Assembly: GCF_019091085.1 (NCBI RefSeq) | Contig: NZ_JAGXJY010000001.1 | Location: 789,170-853,169, forward strand | DNA: 64,000 nucleotides | From: Mesorhizobium sp. GbtcB19 | GTDB lineage: Bacteria; Pseudomonadota; Alphaproteobacteria; Rhizobiales; Rhizobiaceae | Reading direction: 5' to 3' | Part shown: positions 29,005-37,470 of the stretch, piece by piece | Position numbering within the stretch: the first letter of the stretch is position 1 | How the letters are laid out: every line of letters starts with the position of its first letter | Program-made: the position numbers and the translations under genes | The notes under the pieces: generated by a model | What the model saw: only the letters and a program-made list of their open reading frames with translations | Told to the model about the DNA's origin: nothing | Database searches by the model: none

Positions 29005-29781
29005 TCAGCCTCGTTGTTCGTGCGCCGCCGCGGCGGCAATGTCGCCGCCGCCGACGATGCGGCTGACGACTTCGTTCATATTGGTTTTTGCCGTGACGAG
29101 ATCGGCATCCGCCCTGCCATGGCGCAGTACGACGATGCGGTCGGTGACCGACAGCACGTCGTTCAGCCGGTGCGAGATCAGGATGACGGCGATGCCTTCC
29201 GAACGCAGACGCCGGATCAGGTCGAGCACGCTCTGCACCTCGCGCACGGCAAGGGCCGCCGTCGGCTCATCCATGATGACGAGCTTCGGATTGAAGGTCA
29301 GCGCACGCGCGATCGCCACCGTCTGCTGCTGGCCGCCGGAGAACGAACCGACCGACCGGTTTATCGAAGGCAGATGCGCGCCGAGACGTTCGATCATCCT
29401 GGCCGCCTGACGATCCATCTCGCTCTTGTCGACGAAGCCGGGGAACAGGCCGAACAAGCGCTTCGTCGGCTCGCGTCCAAGGAAGATGTTGGAGGCCACG
29501 TCCTGCTGCTTGGCCAAAGAAAGATCCTGGTAGATCATCTCGATGCCGAGGCGGCGGCGCTGTCCAGGGTCGAGCGCCAGTATGTCCTTGCCGTCGAATT
29601 CGATCGAACCCGAGTCGGCGCGGTAGATGCCGGTGATGGTCTTCATCAGCGTCGACTTGCCGGCGCCATTGTCGCCGACCAGGCCGACCACCTCGCCGGC
29701 CGCGACCGAGAGGTCGACGCCATGCAGCACGTCGACCGCGCCGAAGCTTTTGCGGATGCCGTGGAGCGAAAGCAGGGTCAT
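29005..29781 (-). CDS. Ribose-type sugar ABC ATPase (single domain)
   Basis: 258 residues, one ATPase domain: Walker A GDNGAGKST, signature FSGGQQQTVAIARAL, Walker B LVIMDEPTAAL and H-loop ISHRLND. Classical RbsA/XylG proteins have two fused domains of about 500 residues; this is the half-length type (as in FrcA of rhizobia), acting as a homodimer. It starts within the stop of the permease gene (4-base overlap). Confidence 0.9.
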   Translation of the reverse strand: MTLLSLHGIRKSFGAVDVLHGVDLSVAAGEVVGLVGDNGAGKSTLMKTITGIYRADSGSIEFDGKDILALDPGQRRRLGIEMIYQDLSLAKQQDVASNIFLGREPTKRLFGLFPGFVDKSEMDRQAARMIERLGAHLPSINRSVGSFSGGQQQTVAIARALTFNPKLVIMDEPTAALAVREVQSVLDLIRRLRSEGIAVILISHRLNDVLSVTDRIVVLRHGRADADLVTAKTNMNEVVSRIVGGGDIAAAAAHEQRG

Positions 29782-30770
29782 ACGCGTGACTCCTTCCGCA
29801 CCTGGTACTGGTCGATGAAGACGGCGAGGATCAACACCCCGCCGATCGCCATCTGCTGGTAGTAGGACTGCACGGCGAGCAGCGTCAGCCCGTTCTGCAG
29901 AACGCCCATGATCAGCGCGCCGATCATGGTGCCGAGGATCGAGGCGCGGCCGCCGAACAGATTGGTGCCGCCGATGATCGCCGCGGTGATCGCGGTGAGC
30001 TCGTAGTTGATGCCGGCCGTCGGGTCGCCGGCATTGACGCGAGCGGTGAAGAGCAGGCCGGCGAGCCCGGCCAGCGCACCGGAGAGCGTATAGATGATGC
30101 GGCGATGATGCTCGACGCGAATGCCGGCCGCGCGGGCAGCACCCTCACTGTCCCCCAGCGCCAGCGTGTGGCGGCCGAAGCGCGTATAGGCGAGCACCAT
30201 ATGCGCGACGATTGCCGTCAGCACCAGGATGATGACCGGCATCGGAATGCCGAAAGGCCGCCCCTGGCCGATATAGACGATCTCCGGCGGCAGGCCGTAG
30301 ATCGCCCTGCCCTGCGAGATGACCAGCGCCAACCCGCGCGCCAGGCCCAGCATGCCGAGCGTGACGATGAAGGCCGGCACGAAGGCGCGGGTCACCAATT
30401 GCCCATTGATGTAGCCGGCAATCGCGCCGGCCAGGATGCAGGCGATCACCGCGAGAACCGACGGCCAGCCGAGATTGACGGCGACGAAGGCGCCCGCGAC
30501 GCCGGCCAGCCCCATGACCGAGCCGAGAGACAGATCGAGCCCGCCGGAGCCGATGACGAAGGTCGCGGCGATCGCCAGCACGCCGATCGTCGAGGTCGCG
30601 AGCAGGATGTTGAGGAAGTTGCTGAGCGACAGGAAATATGGCGACAACAACGCCATCGCCGTGCTCAGCGCCAAGAGCACCACCAGCGACTCCAGTCTTA
30701 TGTGGAGCCGTTCAACGGATGCGCGCTGCACCCGAGCCCAGAAGCCGAGCTGCGTCGTTTCGGAAGCCAT
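29778..30770 (-). CDS. Ribose-type sugar ABC permease
   Basis: 330 residues with about nine helices and the RbsC-type blocks IGSGGLDLSLGSVMGLAG and GGTNLFGGRASILGT. ATG 30770 with GAAGGG upstream is chosen; the longer frame would begin inside the low-complexity repeat. Forms the inner-membrane channel of the CUT2 importer encoded with its binding protein upstream and ATPase downstream. Confidence 0.92.
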   Translation of the reverse strand: MASETTQLGFWARVQRASVERLHIRLESLVVLLALSTAMALLSPYFLSLSNFLNILLATSTIGVLAIAATFVIGSGGLDLSLGSVMGLAGVAGAFVAVNLGWPSVLAVIACILAGAIAGYINGQLVTRAFVPAFIVTLGMLGLARGLALVISQGRAIYGLPPEIVYIGQGRPFGIPMPVIILVLTAIVAHMVLAYTRFGRHTLALGDSEGAARAAGIRVEHHRRIIYTLSGALAGLAGLLFTARVNAGDPTAGINYELTAITAAIIGGTNLFGGRASILGTMIGALIMGVLQNGLTLLAVQSYYQQMAIGGVLILAVFIDQYQVRKESRV

Positions 30771-30782
30771 TTTTGACCCTTC

Positions 30783-30907
30783 GGGTAGGGGAATAGGGGA
30801 GTAGGTCAGTAGGGGAGTAGGGAAGGAAGGCGGTTGGACCAAGCCGACGAAGCGCAAACCACGCTCCCCTACTCCCCTATTGCCTTACTCCCCTACTCCC
30901 TTCCTTT
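30783..30907. repeat. Low-complexity inverted repeat of GGGGAGTAG units
   Basis: The 139-base gap between binding-protein stop and permease start contains, on the left, several imperfect copies of AGGGGAGTAG/AGGGGAATAG (30783-30825) and, on the right (30862-30907), several CTCCCCTACT/CTCCCCTATT copies, so the arms can fold on each other over about 40 bases with the ends GGGAAGGAAGG and CCCTTCCTTTC. The spacer of about 35 bases is ordinary. It separates the abundant binding-protein message from the permease and ATPase. Confidence 0.75.
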
Positions 30908-30909
30908 CA

Positions 30910-31899
30910 CTACTTCACATATTGCAGCATCGGTTCCTTGCCGGCGTCGATCACGTCCTTGGTCAGCACCAGTGTGGGCACCGCGATGCTGTCCTCGACC
31001 TTGTCGCCGGCCAGCGCCTTCTTGACGTTCTCGACCGCCTGCTTGCCGACCAGATAGGGAAGCTGCGCCACCGAGGCGTTGAGGCGGCCTTCCTTGATCG
31101 ACTTCACGGCGTCCGAATTGCCGTCGACGCCGATGATCGTCACCTGCGGACCCTTGCCGGCCGCGTAGACGGATTCCACCGCGCCCAGCGCCATGCCGTC
31201 ATTGGCGCAGAAGATGGCGACGAGATCAGGATGCGCGGTCAGCGTGTCGGTGGCGATCGAGGCGGCCTTGCCGCGATCCCAGTCGCCCGGCAGCGAGGCG
31301 ACGATTTCGAGCCCGGGCGCCAGTTCCTTCAGCTTGTCGGCGAAGCCCTTGGCGCGCTTTTCGCCGGTGATGTTGCCGGAGAGGCCTTCGATCACCAGCA
31401 CAGGGCCCTTGGCGTCCTTGCCGAGCTTGTTGGCGAGGTATTCGGCGCCCTGCGCGCCGGCGGCGATGTTGTCGGAGCCGATATGGAAGGTCACCTTGAC
31501 GCCTTCCTTGTCGAGCACCGCCTGGTCGAGATTGTTGTCGAGGTCGACGATCTTGACACCGGCGTCCTGCGCCGACTTCAGGCAGGGCAGAAGGTTGGTC
31601 GAGTTGATGGCGGCGGTGATCATCGCCACCGGCTTGCGCTCCAGCATCGTGTTGCAGAGGTTGAGCTGCGGCTCGGCCGCCTGATCGCTCTCGGCCGCCT
31701 GCTGGAAATACTTCACGCCGGCTTCCTTGGCGCCGTCCTCGACGCCCTGCGCCATCGCGCCCCAGAACGGATTGGCCAGCGTCTTCATCAGCACGCCGTA
31801 TTCGCCGTCTTCCGCCTTGGCGACGCCGATGGCCGAAAACGCCAGGGCGACGCCAAACGCAAGGGTAAATCGATTTATCTTCAGGCTAAGCGATGTCAT
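30910..31899 (-). CDS. Sugar ABC solute-binding protein, ribose/allose type
   Basis: 329 residues with a Sec signal (about 1-29, ending GVAKAED) and the RbsB-like fold: VLMKTLANPFWGAMAQGVED, the EGLSGNITGEKRAKGF hinge block and AIFCANDGMALGAVES. ATG 31899 follows an excellent AAGGAGG. Binds a pentose, hexose or polyol in the periplasm; the epimerase-like gene at the end of the operon suggests a ketose. A LacI-type palindrome lies inside codons near the start. Confidence 0.9.
   Translation of the reverse strand: MTSLSLKINRFTLAFGVALAFSAIGVAKAEDGEYGVLMKTLANPFWGAMAQGVEDGAKEAGVKYFQQAAESDQAAEPQLNLCNTMLERKPVAMITAAINSTNLLPCLKSAQDAGVKIVDLDNNLDQAVLDKEGVKVTFHIGSDNIAAGAQGAEYLANKLGKDAKGPVLVIEGLSGNITGEKRAKGFADKLKELAPGLEIVASLPGDWDRGKAASIATDTLTAHPDLVAIFCANDGMALGAVESVYAAGKGPQVTIIGVDGNSDAVKSIKEGRLNASVAQLPYLVGKQAVENVKKALAGDKVEDSIAVPTLVLTKDVIDAGKEPMLQYVK
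31866..31877. promoter_or_regulatory. LacI-type palindrome inside the binding-protein gene
   Basis: TAAATCGATTTA is a perfect 12-base palindrome about 22 bases inside the coding region (codons for INRF). The same core, AAATCGATTT, occurs at 33092-33101 before the LacI gene, so it is a plausible downstream operator for the same repressor. Confidence 0.5.
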
Positions 31900-31976
31900 T
31901 CCAGTCCTCCTTCTGATCTGGCGTGCCGGATGCCTTGGCCAGGCCGACACCGTCCTTCCGTTGTCGACAATGGGGG

Positions 31977-33038
31977 CTATTGTCGGTCTCCTCCCCCGGA
32001 ATGCGGGCCGCTGCCTGGCGAGCCAACGGATTCCCGCATCAACACCTGGCAGGGCTCGAGCCGCGCCGTGGGTGGTCCCACGGCGCCCTCGACCCTGCGA
32101 AACAGAAGATTCATCGCCTCGCTGGCGATCCGCCGCACCGGTTGCACCACGGCGGCGATCGCCGGCCATGTCACCTGCATCCATTCGGCGTCGTCGAAGC
32201 CGACCAGCGAGATATCGTCGGGGCAGTGCCAGCCGCGCCGGCGGAACTCCGACAGCGCGACGAGCGTGCCCTTCAAGAGCAGCGAATAAACGGCTGTCGG
32301 CCGCTCACCTTGCCCAAAATAGTCGCGCAGCGAGGACCTGAGCGGCTCGACGCTGACCTCCGAGGTGATGACGTCGATGCGTACCGACGGATTGAGCGCC
32401 AGCGCCTGGGAGCGAAAACCCTCCAGGCGAGCGCGCACCGTCGCCGCCTGCTCGGCAAGGCCGATGACCAGGATATGGCTGTGGCCCTTGCCGACCAGCA
32501 TCCGCGCCACCTCGGCGCTGGCCGCCGCGCTGTCGGCCGAGACCGTATCGAAGGCATCGTCGGACAGCACGCGGTCGATCAGGACGCCGGTCATGCCGTT
32601 GGCTTTCATGAAATCGGCCGCCGGACCATGCTCGTTGCGCACCGGCGCCAGCACCACGCCGGCGACGCGCCAGTCATGCATGCGGGCAAGGATTTCTTTC
32701 TCCCGCACTTCGGACTCGCGACTCGAGGCGGCGACCAGCGTGTAGCCACGCTGCTCGGCAAGGCCTTCGAGTTCGGTGACCATCTGGCCGAAGAACTCGC
32801 TTTCGAATTCCGGCATGATGGCGCCGATGATGCGGCGCTTGGCCCTGCGCATGTCGGAAGCAAGGGGATCGACGCGATAACCCAGACGCTCGACGGCATC
32901 GAAGACGCGCTGCGCGTTTTCCGGTTTCACCGTGGTGACGCCGGCCAGCACCTTGGAGACGGTGGCCGCCGACACGCCGGCATGGCTTGCCACGTCGTGG
33001 ATCGACGGACGCCGCTGCGGGCTTTCCTGTTGCGCCAT
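31977..33038 (-). CDS. LacI-family transcriptional regulator of the sugar importer
   Basis: 353 residues: the LacI helix-turn-helix (SIHDVASHAGVSAATVSKVL) with hinge AGVTTVKPENAQRV, then a periplasmic-binding-like ligand domain with SLVGFDDAEWMQV. ATG 33038 is chosen over TTG 33041 because GGGAGGA is well spaced. It precedes the sugar importer on the same strand and is divergent from the 2-hydroxyacid dehydrogenase. Three GTAAAxxG sites upstream and one palindrome in the importer gene suggest it controls both directions. Confidence 0.9.
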   Translation of the reverse strand: MAQQESPQRRPSIHDVASHAGVSAATVSKVLAGVTTVKPENAQRVFDAVERLGYRVDPLASDMRRAKRRIIGAIMPEFESEFFGQMVTELEGLAEQRGYTLVAASSRESEVREKEILARMHDWRVAGVVLAPVRNEHGPAADFMKANGMTGVLIDRVLSDDAFDTVSADSAAASAEVARMLVGKGHSHILVIGLAEQAATVRARLEGFRSQALALNPSVRIDVITSEVSVEPLRSSLRDYFGQGERPTAVYSLLLKGTLVALSEFRRRGWHCPDDISLVGFDDAEWMQVTWPAIAAVVQPVRRIASEAMNLLFRRVEGAVGPPTARLEPCQVLMRESVGSPGSGPHSGGGDRQ

Positions 33039-33082
33039 CAATCTCCTCCCGAAGGCAGGTGGCCGCCCACCTTCTCACCAGT

Positions 33083-33118
33083 GTAAACGGTAAATCGATT
33101 TTTTGCTGTTGTAAATCG
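33083..33118. promoter_or_regulatory. Candidate LacI operators in the divergent region
   Basis: GTAAATCG occurs at 33090-33097, where it extends into the palindrome AAATCGATTT, and again at 33111-33118, exactly 21 bases on (two helical turns); a related GTAAACGG is at 33083-33090. The spacing on one face of the helix favours cooperative binding by the LacI protein encoded 45 bases away. Confidence 0.55.
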
Positions 33119-33181
33119 TTTCATCGGGAGTAAAAACACAGATGTGATTGACGCGATCCAATCGCGCCGGGAGGAACCATC

Positions 33182-34213
33182 ATGTCCGACAAAGCCTTGC
33201 CGCTGGTGATCAGCGCACCCGAACCGCGCACGCTCGATCTGATCTTCACGCCGCCGCAGCTGGCGCAGTTTCGCAAAAAATATCGCATCGTCGAGACAAC
33301 GCCGGAAGGCGTCGCAAAGTTGCCGCCGCATGTGCTGGCCGAAGCGCGCTACATCGTCGGCCAGCCGCCGATCGCCTCGGAAACGCTGCAAAAGATGACG
33401 GCGCTGCGCTGCATCTTCAACGTCGAGACCAACCTCCTCAACAACATGCCTTATGAGACGCTGTTTGCCCGCGGCATCCATGTCGTCACCACCGGCCTTG
33501 TCTTTGCCGAACCGGTGGCCGAGCTCGGCCTCGCCATGGCGCTGAACCTGGCCAGAAACATCGTCGATGCCGACCTCGCTTTCCGGCAGGGCAAGGAATT
33601 GTGGGGCGGCGACGGCAACCAGACGGCGCGACTGCTCTCCGGCGCCGATGTCGGCATCGTCGGTTTCGGCGATCTCGGCCGCGCGCTCAACCGCCTGCTG
33701 ACCGGCTTCCGCACCCGCACCAAGGTCTACGATCCGTGGCTGCCGCCGTCGATCCTGATCGACAACGGCGTCGAGCCGGCCTCGCTGGACGAGGTGTTGT
33801 CGCAAAGCGATTTCGTCTTCGTGGTCGCTTCGGTCACCAGCGAGAACCAGGGTTTCCTCGGCGCGGACTCTTTTGCCAAAATGCGCAAGGGCGCCGCCTT
33901 CATCCTGCTCAGCCGCGCCGGCGTCGTCGATTTCGCTGCACTGATCGCGGCGGTGAAAAGTGGCCACATCTTCGCCGCCAGCGACGTCTTCCCGGAAGAG
34001 CCGCTGGCGCAGGACCATCCCGTCCGGACCCTGCCCGGCTTCCTGCGGTCGGCGCACCGCGCCGGCGCCCTCGATATCGCCTTCAAGCGCATGGGCGACA
34101 TGGTGCTGGAGGATATGGATCTCGTCGACCGCGGCCTGCCGCCGCTGCGCTCCAAGCGCGCCGAACGCGAGACGGTGTCGCGGATGCGCTCCAAGCCTGT
34201 CGACCGGAACTGA
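33182..34213 (+). CDS. D-isomer-specific 2-hydroxyacid dehydrogenase family protein
   Basis: 343 residues. NAD-binding motif GFGDLG at residues 161-166; catalytic Arg245 (SRAG), Glu272/273 and His292 (SAHRAG) are in register with the family. GGGAGGA precedes the ATG. It reduces a 2-keto acid or oxidises a 2-hydroxy acid with NAD(P). Divergent from the LacI regulator and ending 16 bases from the convergent GntR gene, it probably belongs to the sugar regulon (for example a sugar-acid step). The substrate is not readable from sequence. Confidence 0.82.
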   Translation: MSDKALPLVISAPEPRTLDLIFTPPQLAQFRKKYRIVETTPEGVAKLPPHVLAEARYIVGQPPIASETLQKMTALRCIFNVETNLLNNMPYETLFARGIHVVTTGLVFAEPVAELGLAMALNLARNIVDADLAFRQGKELWGGDGNQTARLLSGADVGIVGFGDLGRALNRLLTGFRTRTKVYDPWLPPSILIDNGVEPASLDEVLSQSDFVFVVASVTSENQGFLGADSFAKMRKGAAFILLSRAGVVDFAALIAAVKSGHIFAASDVFPEEPLAQDHPVRTLPGFLRSAHRAGALDIAFKRMGDMVLEDMDLVDRGLPPLRSKRAERETVSRMRSKPVDRN

Positions 34214-34229
34214 TTTCCGGACAACCCGG

Positions 34230-34907
34230 CTACAGCGAACCCAGCCGCAGCGCCTCGCGCGCGATTTTCCAGGCCGTCTCCACGTGGCGCCGGGCCGCGG
34301 CCTCGGCCGCTTCCGGCTTGCGCGAACGGATGGCATCCATGATCGCATGCATCTCCGCGATCGCCGCGTCGCGGCGGTTCAGCGAGAGGATCGTCATCGA
34401 GCGCAGCTGGTTGATGCGCACATTAAGGCCGGTGACGATCTCCCAGGCGATGCGTTTGTCGGCGGCTTCGAACAGCACTTCGTAGAACCTCGCCGTCGCC
34501 CGCATCACCTCGGCCGGCACGCCCGACGCCCACGCTTCGAGCAGCTTTGCCAGCGCCGTATCGAGCAAGGCGATCTGATTGTCGGTGGCCGAGGTGGCGC
34601 AGGCTTTCGCCGCGATGCCTTCCAGCAGCGCACGCAACTCATAGATCTCGTCGGTCCGGCCGAGATCGGGCTTGGCCACTGCCGGCCCGTGCCCGGGTAT
34701 CATCTGCACCAGGCCTTCGGTCTCCAGCTGGCGCAGCACCTCCCGCACCACGGAACGGCTGACCCCTAGCTGATCGCAAAGCGGCCGCTCGACTAGCCGC
34801 TCGCCGGGCTGGAAATGGAAATCCATGATCGCCTCGCGCATGCGCTCCAGCGCCAGCGTCCTCAACGTCTTGGCGGGGCGGTCGATGCGAAGCGTGGCGT
34901 CAGCCAT
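34230..34907 (-). CDS. GntR-family regulator with FCD effector domain
   Basis: 225 residues: winged helix at residues about 17-75 (FQPGERLVERPLCDQLGVSR, SVVREVLRQLETEG) and a helical FCD ligand domain with the metal-binding His/Asp pattern (HAIMDAIRSR, ARRHVETAW). ATG 34907 with AGGA is the chosen start; the longer frame reads through the promoter region. Divergent from the DUF1185/monooxygenase operon and most likely its repressor. Confidence 0.88.
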   Translation of the reverse strand: MADATLRIDRPAKTLRTLALERMREAIMDFHFQPGERLVERPLCDQLGVSRSVVREVLRQLETEGLVQMIPGHGPAVAKPDLGRTDEIYELRALLEGIAAKACATSATDNQIALLDTALAKLLEAWASGVPAEVMRATARFYEVLFEAADKRIAWEIVTGLNVRINQLRSMTILSLNRRDAAIAEMHAIMDAIRSRKPEAAEAAARRHVETAWKIAREALRLGSL

Positions 34908-34954
34908 TTTTCCTGAATCCCTAGCCTCGTCACAAAAACAGATTCCATGACCGG

Positions 34955-34993
34955 TTGACAAGGCACGCGGCACTCCATAGCATGGTATACCAT
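34955..34993 (+). promoter_or_regulatory. Promoter with overlapping GntR operator for the monooxygenase operon
   Basis: TTGACA (34955-34960), a 17-base spacer and TAGCAT (34978-34983) form a good sigma-70 promoter. The palindrome ATGGTATACCAT (34982-34993) overlaps the -10; FCD-type GntR proteins favour TGGT-N-ACCA-like sites. Binding would block transcription of the operon starting at 35047. Confidence 0.65.
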
Positions 34994-35046
34994 AAGACGA
35001 TACAGAAATGACGCAGCCGCGAGCGCGGCCCGTGCCGAGGAATTCC

Positions 35047-35634
35047 ATGCAGCCGGCCATTCGCAAGATCGTGACCTATACCGAGAACACGCTGATCGAA
35101 GGGGGCAAGGCGGCTCCGCGGCCACTGCGCCTGATCGGCGTCGCCGCGGTGCTCACCAACCCGTGGGCCGGCCGTGGCTTCACCGAGGACCTCTCTCCCG
35201 AGATCCGCGCTTTCGCGCCAGTGCTCGGCGAGACGCTGACCAATGAGATCATCGGCATAGCGGGCTCCGGCGAAGCCATCGAAGGCTACGGCAAGGCCGC
35301 CATCTGCGGCACGTCGGGCGAGGTCGAGCATGCCTCGGCGCTGATCCACACGCTGCATTTCGGCAACCACTATCGCCGCGCCGTCGGCGCCAAGACCTAT
35401 CTCGCCTTCACCAATCTGCGTGGCGGTCCCAATACGCCGATCATGATCCCGCTGATGGACAAGAACGACGAAGGCCGCCGTTCGCATTATCTGACCGTGC
35501 ATTTCCAGATCGGCGATGCGCCCGCCCCCGACGAGCTGGTGGTGGCGCTTGGCGCCTCGATCGGCGGCCGCCCGCACCACCGCATCGGCGACCGCTATCA
35601 GGACCTGAAGGAACTCGGAGACGTGCATGGCTGA
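35047..35634 (+). CDS. DUF1185 'amino acid synthesis' family protein
   Basis: 195 residues. ATG 35047 has GAGGA 6 bases upstream, preferred to ATG 35008. The sequence matches the DUF1185 family in its blocks (RPLRLIGVAAVLTNPWAGRG near residue 30, GTSGEVEHASALIHTLHFGN near 90). The biochemical role of the family is not known to me; members recur beside flavin monooxygenases and amidohydrolases in N-heterocycle catabolism. First gene of the operon; its end overlaps the hydrolase-reductase gene by 8 bases. No signal peptide, so cytosolic. Confidence 0.8.
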   Translation: MQPAIRKIVTYTENTLIEGGKAAPRPLRLIGVAAVLTNPWAGRGFTEDLSPEIRAFAPVLGETLTNEIIGIAGSGEAIEGYGKAAICGTSGEVEHASALIHTLHFGNHYRRAVGAKTYLAFTNLRGGPNTPIMIPLMDKNDEGRRSHYLTVHFQIGDAPAPDELVVALGASIGGRPHHRIGDRYQDLKELGDVHG

Positions 35635-37465
35635 CGCCGCGACGATCCGGGGCAAGGCTCCCGACGGCACCGGCTTCATCCGCGCCGGCGCCGGCGCGCC
35701 GGTTCTGTTGATCCACGGCGTCGGCATGAGCGCCGCGATCTGGCAGCCGCAGATCGCCGCCATGCAAGACCGCTTCGACATCGTCGCCATCGACATGCTG
35801 GGACATGGCGCTTCGCCCCTGCCCCCGGAGAATGCCGGCCTCTCCGATTTCGCCGATCAGGCGATCCGGCTGCTCGACCATCTCGGCCTCGACCGCGTCG
35901 CTGTCGTCGGCCACTCGATGGGCGCGCTGGTCGCGCAGGAGATCGCGCTTCGCGCCCCGTCGCGCATCAGTTCGCTCGTCAGCCTCAATGCCGTCTTCCG
36001 TCGCCCGCCCGAGCTCTCACAGGCAGTGCGCGAACGGGCGGCGGCGCTCGGCGGCCCCGGCGATCCGTCGGCGATCGCCGCCACGATCGCCCGCTGGTTC
36101 GGCAATCCGATCCCGCCCGCTCTGGCAGGCGCGGCCACGACGGCCCACGCGGCGCTCGAAAGCGTCGACGCCGAAGGCTATGCCCGCACCTATCGCCTCT
36201 TTGCCGGCGCCGATACCGCGCACGCCGATCGCCTGGCCGATCTCGCGGCACCGGCACTGTTTATGACCGGATCGGAAGATCGTAACTCCACGCCCGCCAT
36301 GTCCGCCGCCATGGCGCGGCTTGCGCCAGCCGGACAATGCCTGGTGCTCGCCGGCGAAAAACACATGATGACAATCGCTTCGCCGCAAAAAGTGACTCAG
36401 CGCATCACGGCTTTTCTCGACCAGGTGGCAGATGTTCCCGCAAGCGCCGAGACGGGTCCGGCGTTCGATGCCGCCACATTCGACGCCCCCGCATTCGACG
36501 CCATGGAGTTCCGGCGCGCGCTAGGCTCCTTCCTGACCGGCGTCACCATCGTCACCACGATCGACGAAACAGGCGATCCGCGCGGCTTCACCGCCAACTC
36601 CTTCACCTCGGTCTCGCTCGAGCCGCCGCTGGTGCTGGTCTGCATCGCCAAGAAGGCGCTGGGGCATCAGGCCTTCTCGACCTCCAGGGGTTTCGCCATC
36701 AACATCCTGGCGGAAGCCCAGAAGGCGGCGTCCGGCATCTTCGCCTCGAAGGCCGCGGACAAGTTCGCCTCCGTCGCGTGGCAGCCCGGGCAGACCGGCA
36801 ATCCGCGGATCGAGGGATCGGTCGCGGTGTTCGATTGCGACATGGAGCAGTTGGTCGATGCAGGCGATCATTCGATCCTCATCGGCCGCGTCCATGACTT
36901 CACCCACAATGGCGCCCAGCCGCTCGGCTACTGCCGCGGTGCCTATGTCACGCCGGGCCTCAGCCAGGAAGCGCTTGCCGCGGCCGCGCCGCCCGGAACC
37001 GAGGTCGGCGCCATCCTCGAGAATGACGGCCGCGTGCTCTTCTTCGAGACTGCCGAGGGATCCTGCCAACTGCCCGCCGGCCGCGGCCTCGGTGCCGCGA
37101 ACGATGCTCGCAGCCTCAGGGGAAAACTTGCCGCCAAGGCGATCGACGCCGAGCTCGGCTTCCTCTACGCCGTTTGGGACGATGCGACGGACGCCTCGCG
37201 CACCCATGTCTATTATCGCGGAACGGTGGATGCTCCCGTCTCCGGCGACGGCCAGATCCGCTTTGTCGAGATCGAACGCATCGCTGAATTGAAGATCGCG
37301 GACCCGGCCGTCCGCTCGATGCTTGCGCGATATGCGCGCGAGCGCGCCGAGGACACGTTCGGCGTCTATGTCGGCAACGAGGTCGAAGGCGAGGTCCGGC
37401 CGCTCGCCAAGCCGGCTGCGTCAGCGCCACTCCATTCCGGCCCAATCCATTCCGGCCAGCGGTGA
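35627..37465 (+). CDS. Fusion: alpha/beta hydrolase - flavin reductase (TgnD-TgnA-like)
   Basis: 612 residues in one uninterrupted frame. Residues 1-268 are an alpha/beta hydrolase: oxyanion block HGVG, nucleophile Ser97 in GHSMG, Asp218 and His246. Residues 269-292 are a linker with repeated FDA units. Residues 293-455 are a flavin-reductase domain (FRRALGSFLTGVTIVTT, TANSFTSVSLEPPLVLVC). Residues 456-612 resemble a degenerate Nudix-like domain (ILENDGRVLFFET). In trigonelline degradation separate proteins do these jobs: TgnA supplies reduced flavin to TgnB, and TgnD hydrolyses N-methylformamidomethylene-succinate. Here they appear joined. The assignment rests on operon content. Confidence 0.78.
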   Translation: MADAATIRGKAPDGTGFIRAGAGAPVLLIHGVGMSAAIWQPQIAAMQDRFDIVAIDMLGHGASPLPPENAGLSDFADQAIRLLDHLGLDRVAVVGHSMGALVAQEIALRAPSRISSLVSLNAVFRRPPELSQAVRERAAALGGPGDPSAIAATIARWFGNPIPPALAGAATTAHAALESVDAEGYARTYRLFAGADTAHADRLADLAAPALFMTGSEDRNSTPAMSAAMARLAPAGQCLVLAGEKHMMTIASPQKVTQRITAFLDQVADVPASAETGPAFDAATFDAPAFDAMEFRRALGSFLTGVTIVTTIDETGDPRGFTANSFTSVSLEPPLVLVCIAKKALGHQAFSTSRGFAINILAEAQKAASGIFASKAADKFASVAWQPGQTGNPRIEGSVAVFDCDMEQLVDAGDHSILIGRVHDFTHNGAQPLGYCRGAYVTPGLSQEALAAAAPPGTEVGAILENDGRVLFFETAEGSCQLPAGRGLGAANDARSLRGKLAAKAIDAELGFLYAVWDDATDASRTHVYYRGTVDAPVSGDGQIRFVEIERIAELKIADPAVRSMLARYARERAEDTFGVYVGNEVEGEVRPLAKPAASAPLHSGPIHSGQR

Positions 37466-37470
37466 GACCG

